Shown here in pieces: positions 1 through 7,287 of a stretch of DNA of 9,686 nt. The position numbers and the translations under genes are program-made. Under the pieces are notes generated by a model. It had not been told where the DNA came from. It saw only the letters and a list, made by a program, of their open reading frames with translations, and searched no databases. The number at the start of each line of letters is the position of its first letter. The stretch's first letter is position 1. Origin of the DNA: an uncultured Demequina sp. (GTDB taxonomy: Bacteria; Actinomycetota; Actinomycetes; Actinomycetales; Demequinaceae); NCBI GenBank assembly GCA_937925595.1, contig CALALQ010000323.1, forward strand, positions 1 through 9,686. Direction: 5' to 3'.

Positions 1-25
1 CCGAACCCAAGACATCAACACACCT

Positions 26-40
26 GCGCGGAACCCGCGC
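26..40. other. GC-rich inverted repeat upstream of the RTX gene
   Basis: GCGCGG (26-31) and CCGCGC (35-40) form a perfect 6-bp stem around the 3-base loop AAC. It ends 22 bases before the RTX start codon and 10 bases before its ribosome binding site. It could be the terminator stem of a gene lying to the left of the window, an operator, or a leader hairpin. No T-tract follows, and short GC palindromes arise by chance in high-GC DNA, so the role is unassigned. Confidence 0.25.
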
Positions 41-50
41 GCCCTCAGAT

Positions 51-54
51 GGAG
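51..54 (+). promoter_or_regulatory. Ribosome binding site of the RTX gene
   Basis: GGAG lies 8 bases before the ATG at 63, an ideal Shine-Dalgarno spacing. It supports that start, which also places a signal peptide at the very N-terminus. Confidence 0.7.
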
Positions 55-62
55 TAGAACAC

Positions 63-1811
63 ATGGGGACGATTCCCAAGACGACGCTCGTTGCCTCGCT
101 GATGGCGACTGGCCTCGCCACCTCTGCCCTGGCCGCGGCCCCCGCAAGCGCCGCTGGCGTGCCGGCGATCTGCAACGGACTGCGCGTCACCAGATACGTC
201 GAGTCCGGCGAGTATCGAGGCACGCTAGGCAACGACGTCGTTGTGGTGACCGGTCCGGCCACCCTGAGGCTCAGCGACGGCAACGATTCAGTGTGCATCC
301 ACGCTGACAATGCCCGCATCAACGTCTACCTAGACCATGGCAACGACACCCTGCTCACCTTCGGCAACTCAGGCGAGATCTGGGCATATGGCGGAGATGG
401 CGGCGACGTCGTCCAGGGCGGCACCGGTCGCAACTTCCTCTTTGGAGGGGAAGGCAACGACACCCTGTCAGCTCCTGGAGGCAGCACCACGATCTACGGC
501 GGGGCAGGCGACGACACGATCACAGGCGGGACGAACACCGATCGCCTGTACGGCGAGGCGGGCAACGACCGCATCGAGGGCGGAAAGGGTGACGACCGCA
601 TCGGTGGCGGCGATGGGGACGACACCATCGTGGGCGGCGAGGGGAACGACGCGCTCTACGGGAATGACGGGAAGGACCACATCGAAGGCGGCAAGGGCCA
701 CGACACGATCGAGGGAGGCGACGGCTTCGACGTCATCGAGGCTGGCGCCGGCAACGACAGGGTCGAGGGTGGATTGGACCGCGACACTGTTTATGGCGGC
801 AGCGGAGACGACTCCCTGTGGGGTGGCCTCGCAGCCAACGACGGTGAAGACCTGAGCTGGATCACCAACCGGGAGGCGGCGCGCACACACACGCTGCGCC
901 ACCCTGGCGACTGGATCTACGGCGAAGACGGCAACGACAAGATAGTCGGAGGCCTCGGCAGTGACTGGCTCGACGGCGGCACCGGAGACGACTACATCGA
1001 GGGCGGCCCTGGAGAGGATGTCCTGCTCTCTGGCCACGACATCAAGAAGGCGGGCGTGTGGCAGCAAGTCACAGGTGACACCCTCATTGGGGACTACTAC
1101 GAGACCCGCACCAATGGTGGCTTCTCGTGGGACAGGGACATTCTTCTCTCCAGCCCGGGGTCCGGCGGCGACGACAACCAGCGGCCGGGCATCGTGAAGC
1201 ATGCCTACGGCGGCGCCGGTGATGACGTGATCGCTGTCCTTGGCATCAGCTCTCTGTCTCGTGATGACGGCAAGGAGACCATCAAGCGAACGGATCCCTC
1301 AAAGGCCCACGGCGGGGTCGGCAACGACCGCATCATCGCCCTCTACATGGAGAAGGTCGAGGCCCAGGCGGGCAAGGACACGATCTGGACCGTAGACGTC
1401 CCGGAGATCTTTGCGGGCAGCGGCAATGACACCATCAAGCCTTACACGTGGGAGCACGCCTACGGCGGCGACGGTGCCGACACCTTCGATCTGTGCCAGT
1501 CACCCTCAAGTAAGCACGGATATTCGTGGGGTGAGGGTGGCGTAGACAAGTGGATCGGCTCGACGACCGTCTTCAACGGCGTCGACCCCAAAGACACGCC
1601 TGCGCTCGCTGGCTACAAGAGCTACGAGAACGGGAGAGCGTCGGCAATCCCGTCGAGGTACACCTTCACAACCATCAAGAGCGGCGGATGTCCCAGCGGC
1701 CACGACGCCGCCAAGGTCAAGGTCAAGAACGTTCAGGACTTCTTCGCTGATATGAAGGCGTGGGTGGATGGGCCCAGATGGTCTTCGGGCCTTCCACAGC
1801 CCTGGAAGTAA
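63..1811 (+). CDS. Secreted RTX (hemolysin-type calcium-binding repeat) protein
   Basis: A 582-residue exported protein whose core is a calcium-binding parallel beta-roll. Residues 1-30 look like a Sec signal peptide: Lys6, a hydrophobic Ala/Leu-rich stretch, then an Ala-Ser-Ala site with cleavage near residue 30 or 31. Residues 54-100 hold degenerate repeats with LGND, DGND and HGND cores. Sixteen uninterrupted nonapeptides of the GGxGxDxhx type fill 109-252, and four more fill 286-321. Scattered units follow near 382, 416, 450 and 467. The beta-roll is interrupted by insertions at about 253-285 and 322-380. Residues 477-582 contain no RTX unit and I recognise no domain there. Four cysteines (37, 78, 478, 543) could form disulfides outside the cell. 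RTX proteins of Gram-negatives usually use type I secretion with a C-terminal signal; the N-terminal signal here implies Sec export with calcium-driven folding outside. No catalytic motif is visible, so a surface, matrix or adhesive role is only a guess. The gene stands alone, convergent with nadB. Confidence 0.9.
   Translation: MGTIPKTTLVASLMATGLATSALAAAPASAAGVPAICNGLRVTRYVESGEYRGTLGNDVVVVTGPATLRLSDGNDSVCIHADNARINVYLDHGNDTLLTFGNSGEIWAYGGDGGDVVQGGTGRNFLFGGEGNDTLSAPGGSTTIYGGAGDDTITGGTNTDRLYGEAGNDRIEGGKGDDRIGGGDGDDTIVGGEGNDALYGNDGKDHIEGGKGHDTIEGGDGFDVIEAGAGNDRVEGGLDRDTVYGGSGDDSLWGGLAANDGEDLSWITNREAARTHTLRHPGDWIYGEDGNDKIVGGLGSDWLDGGTGDDYIEGGPGEDVLLSGHDIKKAGVWQQVTGDTLIGDYYETRTNGGFSWDRDILLSSPGSGGDDNQRPGIVKHAYGGAGDDVIAVLGISSLSRDDGKETIKRTDPSKAHGGVGNDRIIALYMEKVEAQAGKDTIWTVDVPEIFAGSGNDTIKPYTWEHAYGGDGADTFDLCQSPSSKHGYSWGEGGVDKWIGSTTVFNGVDPKDTPALAGYKSYENGRASAIPSRYTFTTIKSGGCPSGHDAAKVKVKNVQDFFADMKAWVDGPRWSSGLPQPWK
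387..818 (+). repeat. Tandem 27-bp coding repeats (16 RTX nonapeptides)
   Basis: Sixteen head-to-tail 27-bp units encode residues 109-252 of the RTX protein without a register slip. Most units fit GGxGxDxhx (h = Ile, Leu or Val). The fourth unit (residues 136-144) lacks the Asp, and several others are imperfect (for example GGTGRNFL and GGLDRDTV). The DNA units are diverged from one another rather than identical, so the array looks old rather than freshly amplified. Confidence 0.88.
918..1025 (+). repeat. Second block of four RTX nonapeptides
   Basis: Four consecutive 27-bp units encode residues 286-321 (units beginning YGEDGNDKI, VGGLGSDWL, DGGTGDDYI and EGGPGEDVL). They restart the beta-roll after a 33-residue insertion that lacks the repeat pattern. 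Confidence 0.85.
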
Positions 1812-1830
1812 CCGGAATCTGCACTTCCGG
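1812..1830. terminator. Possible bidirectional terminator between RTX gene and nadB
   Basis: CCGGAA (1812-1817) and TTCCGG (1825-1830) form a perfect 6-bp stem with a 7-base loop, directly after the RTX stop codon and inside the 32-base convergent gap. An alternative stem pairs GGAAGT (1804-1809) with ACTTCC (1823-1828). Neither side has a T-run, so it would be a weak or non-canonical intrinsic terminator. Its position between two convergent stops is the main argument for the call. Confidence 0.4.
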
Positions 1831-1843
1831 CCCGACGCTGACC

Positions 1844-3535
1844 TCAGTTGAGTTCGAGCGGCGCCTCGGTGAGTTGCAGGGCGCCGTCGGGGTCGAGCGT
1901 CGCGACCAGGCGCACCTTCCAGCGCCCATCCGATTCGGGGTAGTCGCTGCGGATGTGACCGCCGCGGGATTCGGTGCGGGTCAAGGCCGCGCTCGCGAGG
2001 ATTGACGCGGTAGCAAGGACGTTCGACGTCTCCCACTCCGCCACCTGGGGCATGACCGCGCCAGGGTCCGTGGTGTGGAAGCGGGCACGGATGCTCGCGA
2101 GCCGAGAGACGGCCGTGGCGAGTCCTTCCATGTCGCGGATCGGGCCGGCCCCGTCGTGAGCCGTGGCCTGGATCTTGCGTCGCATCGTCGCGGGCACCAG
2201 CGAGGTGGGGCCGGGCCGGTCCACCGGTTCCGCCTGGGTGAGCACGCCGTCGGACACCAGAGCTGCGGCATCCGTTGCGGCGCGCTTGGCGAACACCAGC
2301 CCTTCGAGCAGCGAGTTGGACGCGAGGCGATTGGCGCCGTGAACGCCGGAGCAGGCTGCCTCGCCAATGGCATACAGACCCTGCTGCGTGGACCGGCCGT
2401 TGAGGTCCGTGAGGATGCCTCCCGAGTGGAAGTGCTGCGCGGGCGCCACGGGGATGAGGTCGCGGCCCATGTCGATGCCGCGCTCCTCGAGCCTGGTCCA
2501 AATCGTGGGGAAGCGCTCACGCAGGAAGTCGCCGCCAAGGTGGCGGCAGTCGAGGAACACGTTTTCCGCACCGTCTTCCTTCATCTGCGCCACGATGTTG
2601 CGGCTCACCACGTCGCGCGGCGCGAGCTCGGCTAGTTCATGGCGACCCACCATGAAGCGCTCGCCGTCGGCGTTGAGCAGGTACGCGCCTTCCCCGCGCA
2701 CCGCCTCGGAGATGAGCGGCAGCTGGCCGCGAGCGCCGGAACCCTCCCACAGCACCGTGGGGTGGAACTGCACAAACTCGATGTCGGCGACCGCGGCGCC
2801 CGCGCGGATTCCCGCCGCGATGCCGTCACCCGTTGCGCTAGCCGGGTTGGTCGACGAGCGGAACACCTGACCGATGCCGCCGGTGCCGACGATCACGGCC
2901 TTCGCGAGCGCGGCGCCAACGCCGTCGCGGGTGCCCTCGCCAATGACATGCAGGGTGACGCCGCAGACCTTGCCCGGCCTGCCGTCAGCATCGGGCGCCG
3001 CGGTGAGCAGGTCCACCACCATCGCGTTCTCGATGACCTCAATACCAGGGTCGTTGCGGATCGCGTCGAGCTGCGCCACGAGCGCGCGGCTGATCTCCGC
3101 TCCCGTCGCGTCGCCGCCTGCGTGGGCGATGCGGTCGCGGTGGTGCCCGCCTTCGCGCGTGAGGTTGATGTCGCCTGCGGGAGTGGTGTCGAAGTTCGCC
3201 CCGCGAGCCACGAGCTCTCGCACCCGGTCCGGCCCCTCCGTCACGAGCGCGCGCACCGCGGCCTCGCTGCACAGGCCCACCCCGGCGACGAGCGTGTCCT
3301 GCAGGTGCTCCTCAGGTGTGTCCTCGGGGTCGAGCGCCGCGGCGATGCCGCCCTGCGCCCACACCGTGGATCCGGAGCTCAGCTGTCCCTTGGTCACCAC
3401 GAGCACGCGGTCCACCTTGGAGCGCAGCTCCAGCGCGGCACTGAGCCCGGCGATGCCGGAGCCCACCACGATCACATCAGCGGTGATGGTCCAGCCGGGC
3501 GCGGGCGCGGTCAGCCGGTGCACAAAGCGAGTCAT
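1844..3535 (-). CDS. nadB: L-aspartate oxidase
   Basis: FAD enzyme of the succinate dehydrogenase/fumarate reductase flavoprotein family. It oxidises L-aspartate to iminoaspartate, the first step of de novo NAD synthesis; NadA (quinolinate synthase) uses the product. The 563 residues match the family length. Visible are the dinucleotide-binding GSGIAG (25-30), REGGHHRDR (127-135, with the Glu corresponding to E. coli Glu121), FHPT (257-260), EAVRGEGAYL (277-286), ELAPRD (303-308, the catalytic Arg), QHFHSGG (367-373) and HGANRLASNSLLEG (399-412), then the C-terminal helical domain. A Phe follows the conserved His at 368, where E. coli has Tyr. These motifs, with no Fe-S partner subunit nearby, favour NadB over SdhA/FrdA. 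The gene starts 20 bases after the panC stop and is last in the run. Neither nadA nor nadC is in the window. Confidence 0.93.
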   Translation of the reverse strand: MTRFVHRLTAPAPGWTITADVIVVGSGIAGLSAALELRSKVDRVLVVTKGQLSSGSTVWAQGGIAAALDPEDTPEEHLQDTLVAGVGLCSEAAVRALVTEGPDRVRELVARGANFDTTPAGDINLTREGGHHRDRIAHAGGDATGAEISRALVAQLDAIRNDPGIEVIENAMVVDLLTAAPDADGRPGKVCGVTLHVIGEGTRDGVGAALAKAVIVGTGGIGQVFRSSTNPASATGDGIAAGIRAGAAVADIEFVQFHPTVLWEGSGARGQLPLISEAVRGEGAYLLNADGERFMVGRHELAELAPRDVVSRNIVAQMKEDGAENVFLDCRHLGGDFLRERFPTIWTRLEERGIDMGRDLIPVAPAQHFHSGGILTDLNGRSTQQGLYAIGEAACSGVHGANRLASNSLLEGLVFAKRAATDAAALVSDGVLTQAEPVDRPGPTSLVPATMRRKIQATAHDGAGPIRDMEGLATAVSRLASIRARFHTTDPGAVMPQVAEWETSNVLATASILASAALTRTESRGGHIRSDYPESDGRWKVRLVATLDPDGALQLTEAPLELN

Positions 3536-3555
3536 AGATCCAACCTAGTCCTGGG

Positions 3556-4377
3556 TCAGCGCACCATCGCGGGGCGGTTGTCGATGAGCCGGGTCTGACC
3601 CACCTTGGCAGCCACCGCGAGCAGCACCTCGCCGCGGTAGTCGTTCGGCACGGATTCGGCCGACGCTGGATTCAGGGCGGCGAAATAGTCCACGGCGAGC
3701 CCGGTGAGCTGGGCACGCCCGGCGGCCAGAGCGTCGGGCAGTGACAGGCCTCCCTCGAGGGCGCCGGCCGCCTCGGCGAGAGCGCGCGGGATCGCGAGGG
3801 CCAATTGGCGCTCCTCAGGCGAGAGGAACACGTTCCGAGACGACTTGGCGAGGCCGTCAGGGTCGCGGACCGTGGGGACGGTCTCGATCTTCACCGGCAG
3901 GTTGAAGTCCGCGACCATGCGGCGCACCGCGATGACCTGCTGGGCGTCCTTGGCGCCAAAGTACGCGACGTCTGGCGCCGTGAGGTTGAGCAGTTTGAGG
4001 ACCACGGTGAGCATGCCGTCGAAGTGGCCGGGGCGAGCGGCGCCCTCGAAGATCTCACCCACCCGGCCCGCGCTCACGCGCACCACCGGCGGACCCGCGG
4101 GGTACATCTCCTCAAGCGATGGCGCGAACACCAGGTCCACTCCCAATGGCTCGAGCGCCTCGAGGTCTGCCGCGAGCGTGCGCGGGTAGCGCGCCAGATC
4201 GGAAGGATCGTTGAACTGCAGCGGATTGACGAAGATCGTCACAACTACTTCGTCACACATGTCGCGCGCGGCGCGCACGAGGCGCAGGTGCCCCTCGTGG
4301 AGCGCTCCCATGGTCATGACCACGCCGCGCTTGCCCGACGCACGCCCCAGCTCCGCGGCCTTCTCAACTACTCGCAT
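3556..4377 (-). CDS. panC: Pantothenate synthetase (pantoate--beta-alanine ligase)
   Basis: Cytosolic ligase that joins pantoate and beta-alanine using ATP (via pantoyl-adenylate and releasing AMP), the last step of pantothenate synthesis. Signatures, numbered from the ATG: TMGALHEGH (22-30, the HIGH-type nucleotide motif), FVNPLQF (49-55), RPGHFDGMLT (115-124), FGAKDAQQ (140-147) and DGLAKSSRN (174-182, the KMSKS-like loop; many homologues have Met where this has Lys). The 273 residues are slightly short for the family but complete. Two starts are possible: the ATG at 4377, sharing one base with the upstream stop, or GTG at 4380 giving a GTGA overlap and one extra Met. Either way translation is probably coupled to the DUF2520 gene. 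A GGGA lies just upstream. panD, which often follows panC in actinobacteria, is replaced here by nadB. Confidence 0.96.
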   Translation of the reverse strand: MRVVEKAAELGRASGKRGVVMTMGALHEGHLRLVRAARDMCDEVVVTIFVNPLQFNDPSDLARYPRTLAADLEALEPLGVDLVFAPSLEEMYPAGPPVVRVSAGRVGEIFEGAARPGHFDGMLTVVLKLLNLTAPDVAYFGAKDAQQVIAVRRMVADFNLPVKIETVPTVRDPDGLAKSSRNVFLSPEERQLALAIPRALAEAAGALEGGLSLPDALAAGRAQLTGLAVDYFAALNPASAESVPNDYRGEVLLAVAAKVGQTRLIDNRPAMVR

Positions 4378-5258
4378 CACTCAAGTCCCAACGTTGCCAC
4401 CAGGTCAGCGTATTGCGCGGGACCAATGCGGCCTCCCGCAAGAGCCAGATCGGCCGTGGCGAGCGCCATTGCGCGGTACGTCGCGCGCGTCTCAGGCTGA
4501 TTCGCGAGCGCCTCCAGATGCGCCGCGACCGTTCCGGCGTCACCTCGCACCACCGGTCCGGTGAGCGAAGCAACGGAACCTGGCGCGTCACCCAGGGCAT
4601 TGCCGATTGAGGCCTCAACCAGCGGCCGCAGCACGCGGCCCGGCTCCTCGATGCCCAGCCGCGACAGTGCGGCCGCGGACTGTGCCGCGAGCGTCACGGC
4701 ATGATTCGCGCCGTGGACAAGGGCCGCGTGGTACACGGCGCGGTCGCCCTCGGCAATGACGATCGGCTCGCCGCCCATCTCCACCACGAGCGCCTGCGCG
4801 ATCGGCAGCAGCGGCGCCGCGGCCGTCACCGCAAAGACCGCCTCGGACAGTCGCGCGCGATCGAGCGACGTTCCCGTGAAGGTCATCGCCGGATGAATGG
4901 CGAGGGGCAGCACCCCAGCCGCCGCAGCGTCGGCCAGCACGCCAACTCCATATCTGCCTGCCGTGTGCACCACGATCTGCCCGGCGCGCCACACCCCGAG
5001 TTCGGCGAGACCGGAACACAGCCCCGCGATCGCGTCGTCGGGGATCGTGAGCAGCACCAGGTCGGCAGCCCTCACCACCTCGTCTGGAGTCATCACCGGG
5101 ACGCCGGGAAGGAGCGTCTCGATGCGGCTCACGGATTCAGCAGAGACGCCCGACGCTCCCACCACCGAGTGCCCCGCCTCACGCAGGGCGGCACCCAAGA
5201 CCGCGCCGACTCGCCCGGCGCCAACGACGCCGACGTTCAGGCGGGACGGGTCAGCCAC
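4377..5258 (-). CDS. Rossmann-like/DUF2520 oxidoreductase, candidate ketopantoate reductase
   Basis: A 293-residue NAD(P)-dependent dehydrogenase-like protein. The N-terminal Rossmann fold has GAGRVG at 13-18, followed by the strand and loop VLLTIPDD (68-75). The C-terminal helical DUF2520 half shows HPAMTFTG (122-129), YHAALVHGANH (176-186) and LTGPVVRGD (232-240), the motifs I associate with this family. It fits the M. tuberculosis Rv3603c type, encoded directly before panC. The gene overlaps panC by 1-4 bases and the preceding bPH2 gene by 8 bases, so coupling to panC is strong. The family's general function was long unassigned. As I recall, the PanG class of ketopantoate reductase (Francisella) belongs to this fold, and PanC needs pantoate, the product of that reaction. 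The KPR role is therefore a reasoned inference, not shown by the sequence. The GTG start is supported by an AAGG six bases upstream. Confidence 0.85.
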   Translation of the reverse strand: MADPSRLNVGVVGAGRVGAVLGAALREAGHSVVGASGVSAESVSRIETLLPGVPVMTPDEVVRAADLVLLTIPDDAIAGLCSGLAELGVWRAGQIVVHTAGRYGVGVLADAAAAGVLPLAIHPAMTFTGTSLDRARLSEAVFAVTAAAPLLPIAQALVVEMGGEPIVIAEGDRAVYHAALVHGANHAVTLAAQSAAALSRLGIEEPGRVLRPLVEASIGNALGDAPGSVASLTGPVVRGDAGTVAAHLEALANQPETRATYRAMALATADLALAGGRIGPAQYADLVATLGLE

Positions 5259-6765
5259 GGGCCACCTTGGTGCGGAACGTGCGGGCCCGCTCCGACTGCT
5301 GGTCCAGCAGCTCGAGCGCGTCGTCGAGCTCCATGTTCTTTGCGATGGGCCTCACCTGACCCTGCGTCGAGTGCACCGCGAAGCTCGCGAGATGCCGCAG
5401 TCGCTGGAGCGGACCCTGCTTCACGCCAAGCGACTGGGTGCGCGCGTGCGGCACCACAGCCACATCGCGCGTGAGCCAGCCGCTGCGAATGAACAGCGCC
5501 TGCTCCCCTGCCCGCACGCCGCGGTGCTTCCACTGCAGCGGGTCGAACAGTCGCGCGCTGGCTGGAGACGGCGTGAAGCCGTCCTCGCCGCCACGGCCCA
5601 CAATCGCTCGCGTGAGCGCCTCGGCGTCCGCCTCGGGAAGCACCAGCTCCATGACGCGCAGCACGTCATCGAGGGTCCCCACCGGCAGCAAGGTGGTCGC
5701 CTTCTGCTGCTCCGCGTCCTGGTAGCCCGCGACATTCATGGTGATCCGGTACAGGCCCTTGTAGCGCCACAGCCACGTCTGCCGGATCAGCACGGCCTGG
5801 ACGCGACCCGGGGTGACGGTCTGGCGGCGCGTCTCGAGCAGGCCATGGCTGAGTCGCAGCCCATCGCTCGAGGTCGAGGCCGTGAAGTTGAACCCGGCGT
5901 TGAGCTGGTTCCAGAAGAAGCTGAACAGACCGGCGAAGAACGCGAGCCCCGCGAACAGCGACGTTCCCACCGCCGCCGCGAAGGCCTTCGCCACGACCGA
6001 ACCCACGATGATCGCGGCGATCGCGGTGCCGATGACCGTCACGCCAAGGACGACCGTGGCGCTCGACAGCGCGAGCGACAGGAGCAGTCGACTCAGCGGC
6101 ACCTTCACCACCACTCGCTCGGGCGCGGCGGGCACGGCGGTCTGCGGATTGTGCTCGGCGATCGTCACGGCCCATGCGGGGCCCGACGCTGCCGCTGGCC
6201 GCTCCTGTTCCGTCACCACGCCTGAGGCGAGGTCGGCGTCTGGGGTGACCACAGCGTCGGGCGTGGACTTTGCCCTCGCAACTAGGGCGAGCATCTCGTT
6301 GCGCAGCGCCTCCGCCTCACCGAGCCGCAGGTACGACAGGTCCACGCCCGAGTTGCCGCCGCCTGCGACCTGCACGTCGAGCTTGGCGAGGCCGAAGATC
6401 CGGGCGAGCAGCGGCTGCACCACATCGACGGCCTCGATGCGATCAAGCCGCGCCTGGCGGTGCTGGCGGAAGACGATGCCCTTGCGGTGGTACATCGCGT
6501 CATCGCCGATGCGGTACTCGTTGCGGCGCCACGCGAGCACACCGAATCCGATCACCGCGCCGATGATCAGCAGGCCGCCAAGAATGATGAGGGGGAAGGG
6601 CACCTCGTTGAGCGGTCCGTACTCTTCCTCCCCGCCAAAGACCCAGTTGGGCGTGAGGCGCGAGATGCCGTAGATCGCGAGGAAGCCCACCACCGGGCCG
6701 GAGCCCAGGAACGGCGACACCGGGTGGACCCGCGTCCACTCACGCGGGGCTTGATAGACGGTCAC
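5251..6765 (-). CDS. YdbT-like membrane protein with three bPH2 domains
   Basis: A 504-residue integral membrane protein of the bacterial PH-like domain (bPH_2, formerly DUF304) family, close to the usual length of about 490 for YdbT-type proteins. Two membrane segments (about 19-36 and 57-79) precede the first bPH2 domain (about 82-160, with the typical RRNEYRIGDDAMYHRKGIV and RQARLDRIEAVDVVQP elements). A Pro/Ala-rich linker (168-215) leads to two more membrane segments (about 226-258 and 262-285), a second bPH2 domain (about 290-370) and a third (about 420-490, PHARTQSLGVKQGPLQR). The start is GTG in a GTGA overlap with the preceding YdbS-like gene, so the two are translationally coupled and probably act together. 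In Bacillus, YdbS/YdbT have been linked to resistance to some antimicrobial compounds; the biochemical role is unknown. No catalytic motif is visible. The folate/pantothenate setting does not explain the job. Confidence 0.88.
   Translation of the reverse strand: MTVYQAPREWTRVHPVSPFLGSGPVVGFLAIYGISRLTPNWVFGGEEEYGPLNEVPFPLIILGGLLIIGAVIGFGVLAWRRNEYRIGDDAMYHRKGIVFRQHRQARLDRIEAVDVVQPLLARIFGLAKLDVQVAGGGNSGVDLSYLRLGEAEALRNEMLALVARAKSTPDAVVTPDADLASGVVTEQERPAAASGPAWAVTIAEHNPQTAVPAAPERVVVKVPLSRLLLSLALSSATVVLGVTVIGTAIAAIIVGSVVAKAFAAAVGTSLFAGLAFFAGLFSFFWNQLNAGFNFTASTSSDGLRLSHGLLETRRQTVTPGRVQAVLIRQTWLWRYKGLYRITMNVAGYQDAEQQKATTLLPVGTLDDVLRVMELVLPEADAEALTRAIVGRGGEDGFTPSPASARLFDPLQWKHRGVRAGEQALFIRSGWLTRDVAVVPHARTQSLGVKQGPLQRLRHLASFAVHSTQGQVRPIAKNMELDDALELLDQQSERARTFRTKVARG
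5262..5268 (-). promoter_or_regulatory. Ribosome binding site deciding the DUF2520 GTG start
   Basis: On the minus strand this reads AAGGTGG, with the AAGG core 6 bases before the GTG at 5258. It lies inside the 3' end of the preceding bPH2 gene and supports an 8-base gene overlap rather than a later start. Confidence 0.55.
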
Positions 6766-7238
6766 AGCCCAGCCAGCGTTGCTTCGCCGCGCGCCGTGAT
6801 GCGGTCGCGCAGGGTCTCTGCGTCCTCGGCGCGCACGCCGCTGAGGGTCGCGTCGGTGCCGGGGCTTGCGGTGTGGAGCTGGATGGTCGCGATGCCGAAC
6901 GCACGCGCGAGCGGACCTGCCGTGACCTCGACGTACTGCATGCGGCCATACGGCACCACGGTCACCGAGCGGAACATGCGGCCGCGCTTCACGATGAGGT
7001 CATCCTCGCGCTCTGCCCACGCATGCGCGGTGACATTGCGCCAGATGAGCCACGTGAACCACAGCCCTAGAGCGAGCGCGACGAAGGTGCCGATGATGAA
7101 CTCGCGAGAGAACACGAAGCTGAACACCAGGAAGTCGACCATCACGAAAACCATGAAGATCCACAGCACGATGCAGCGCGTGTAGATGAGGCGGCGGTCC
7201 GCGAAGGTCCAGTCGGCGTGAGGCTCGTACCAGGTCAT
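6762..7238 (-). CDS. YdbS-like membrane protein with one bPH2 domain
   Basis: A 158-residue membrane protein with two adjacent hydrophobic segments (about 21-44 and 47-66) joined by a short turn, followed by one bPH2 domain (71-148) containing LIVKRGRMFRSVTVVPYGRMQYVEV-like elements and a GPLARAFGI segment. The small-plus-large bPH2 pair, with the small one first, is the classic YdbS-YdbT arrangement, and the overlap with the next gene supports a complex. The ATG at 7238 has only a weak ribosome binding site: GAGGG sits too close to it. The 49 bases upstream (7239-7287) are the longest gap in the operon and could hold an internal promoter, but I see no convincing -35/-10 pair. Function unknown. 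Confidence 0.86.
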   Translation of the reverse strand: MTWYEPHADWTFADRRLIYTRCIVLWIFMVFVMVDFLVFSFVFSREFIIGTFVALALGLWFTWLIWRNVTAHAWAEREDDLIVKRGRMFRSVTVVPYGRMQYVEVTAGPLARAFGIATIQLHTASPGTDATLSGVRAEDAETLRDRITARGEATLAGL

Positions 7239-7287
7239 GCCCTCAAGTCTGCCACCGTGCCGGGATACGCTCGCTCGCTGTGCGCGC

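Noticed and set aside
387..818. Regular 27-bp periodicity considered as a CRISPR or satellite array
   Set aside because: Units are contiguous with no unique spacers, diverged from each other, and explained fully by coding of RTX nonapeptides.
468..1202. A 244-codon minus-strand frame opposite the RTX repeats, with its own repetitive Val/Ala-rich pattern
   Set aside because: The periodicity is copied from the 27-bp RTX repeats. The plus-strand frame has a signal peptide, a ribosome binding site and clear RTX motifs.
2639..3598. A 319-codon plus-strand frame opposite nadB and the end of panC
   Set aside because: It is antisense to nadB, whose catalytic motifs are all intact on the other strand, and it shows no recognisable domain.
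4897..6225. A 442-codon plus-strand frame opposite the DUF2520 and YdbT-like genes
   Set aside because: It is a low-complexity Arg/His/Glu-rich translation crossing two real genes, and I saw nothing in it that suggests a functional protein.
7239..7287. Possible promoter or riboswitch in the 49-base gap before the YdbS-like gene
   Set aside because: I found no convincing -35/-10 pair. The gap is too short for a known folate or pantothenate riboswitch, and no stable hairpin is apparent.
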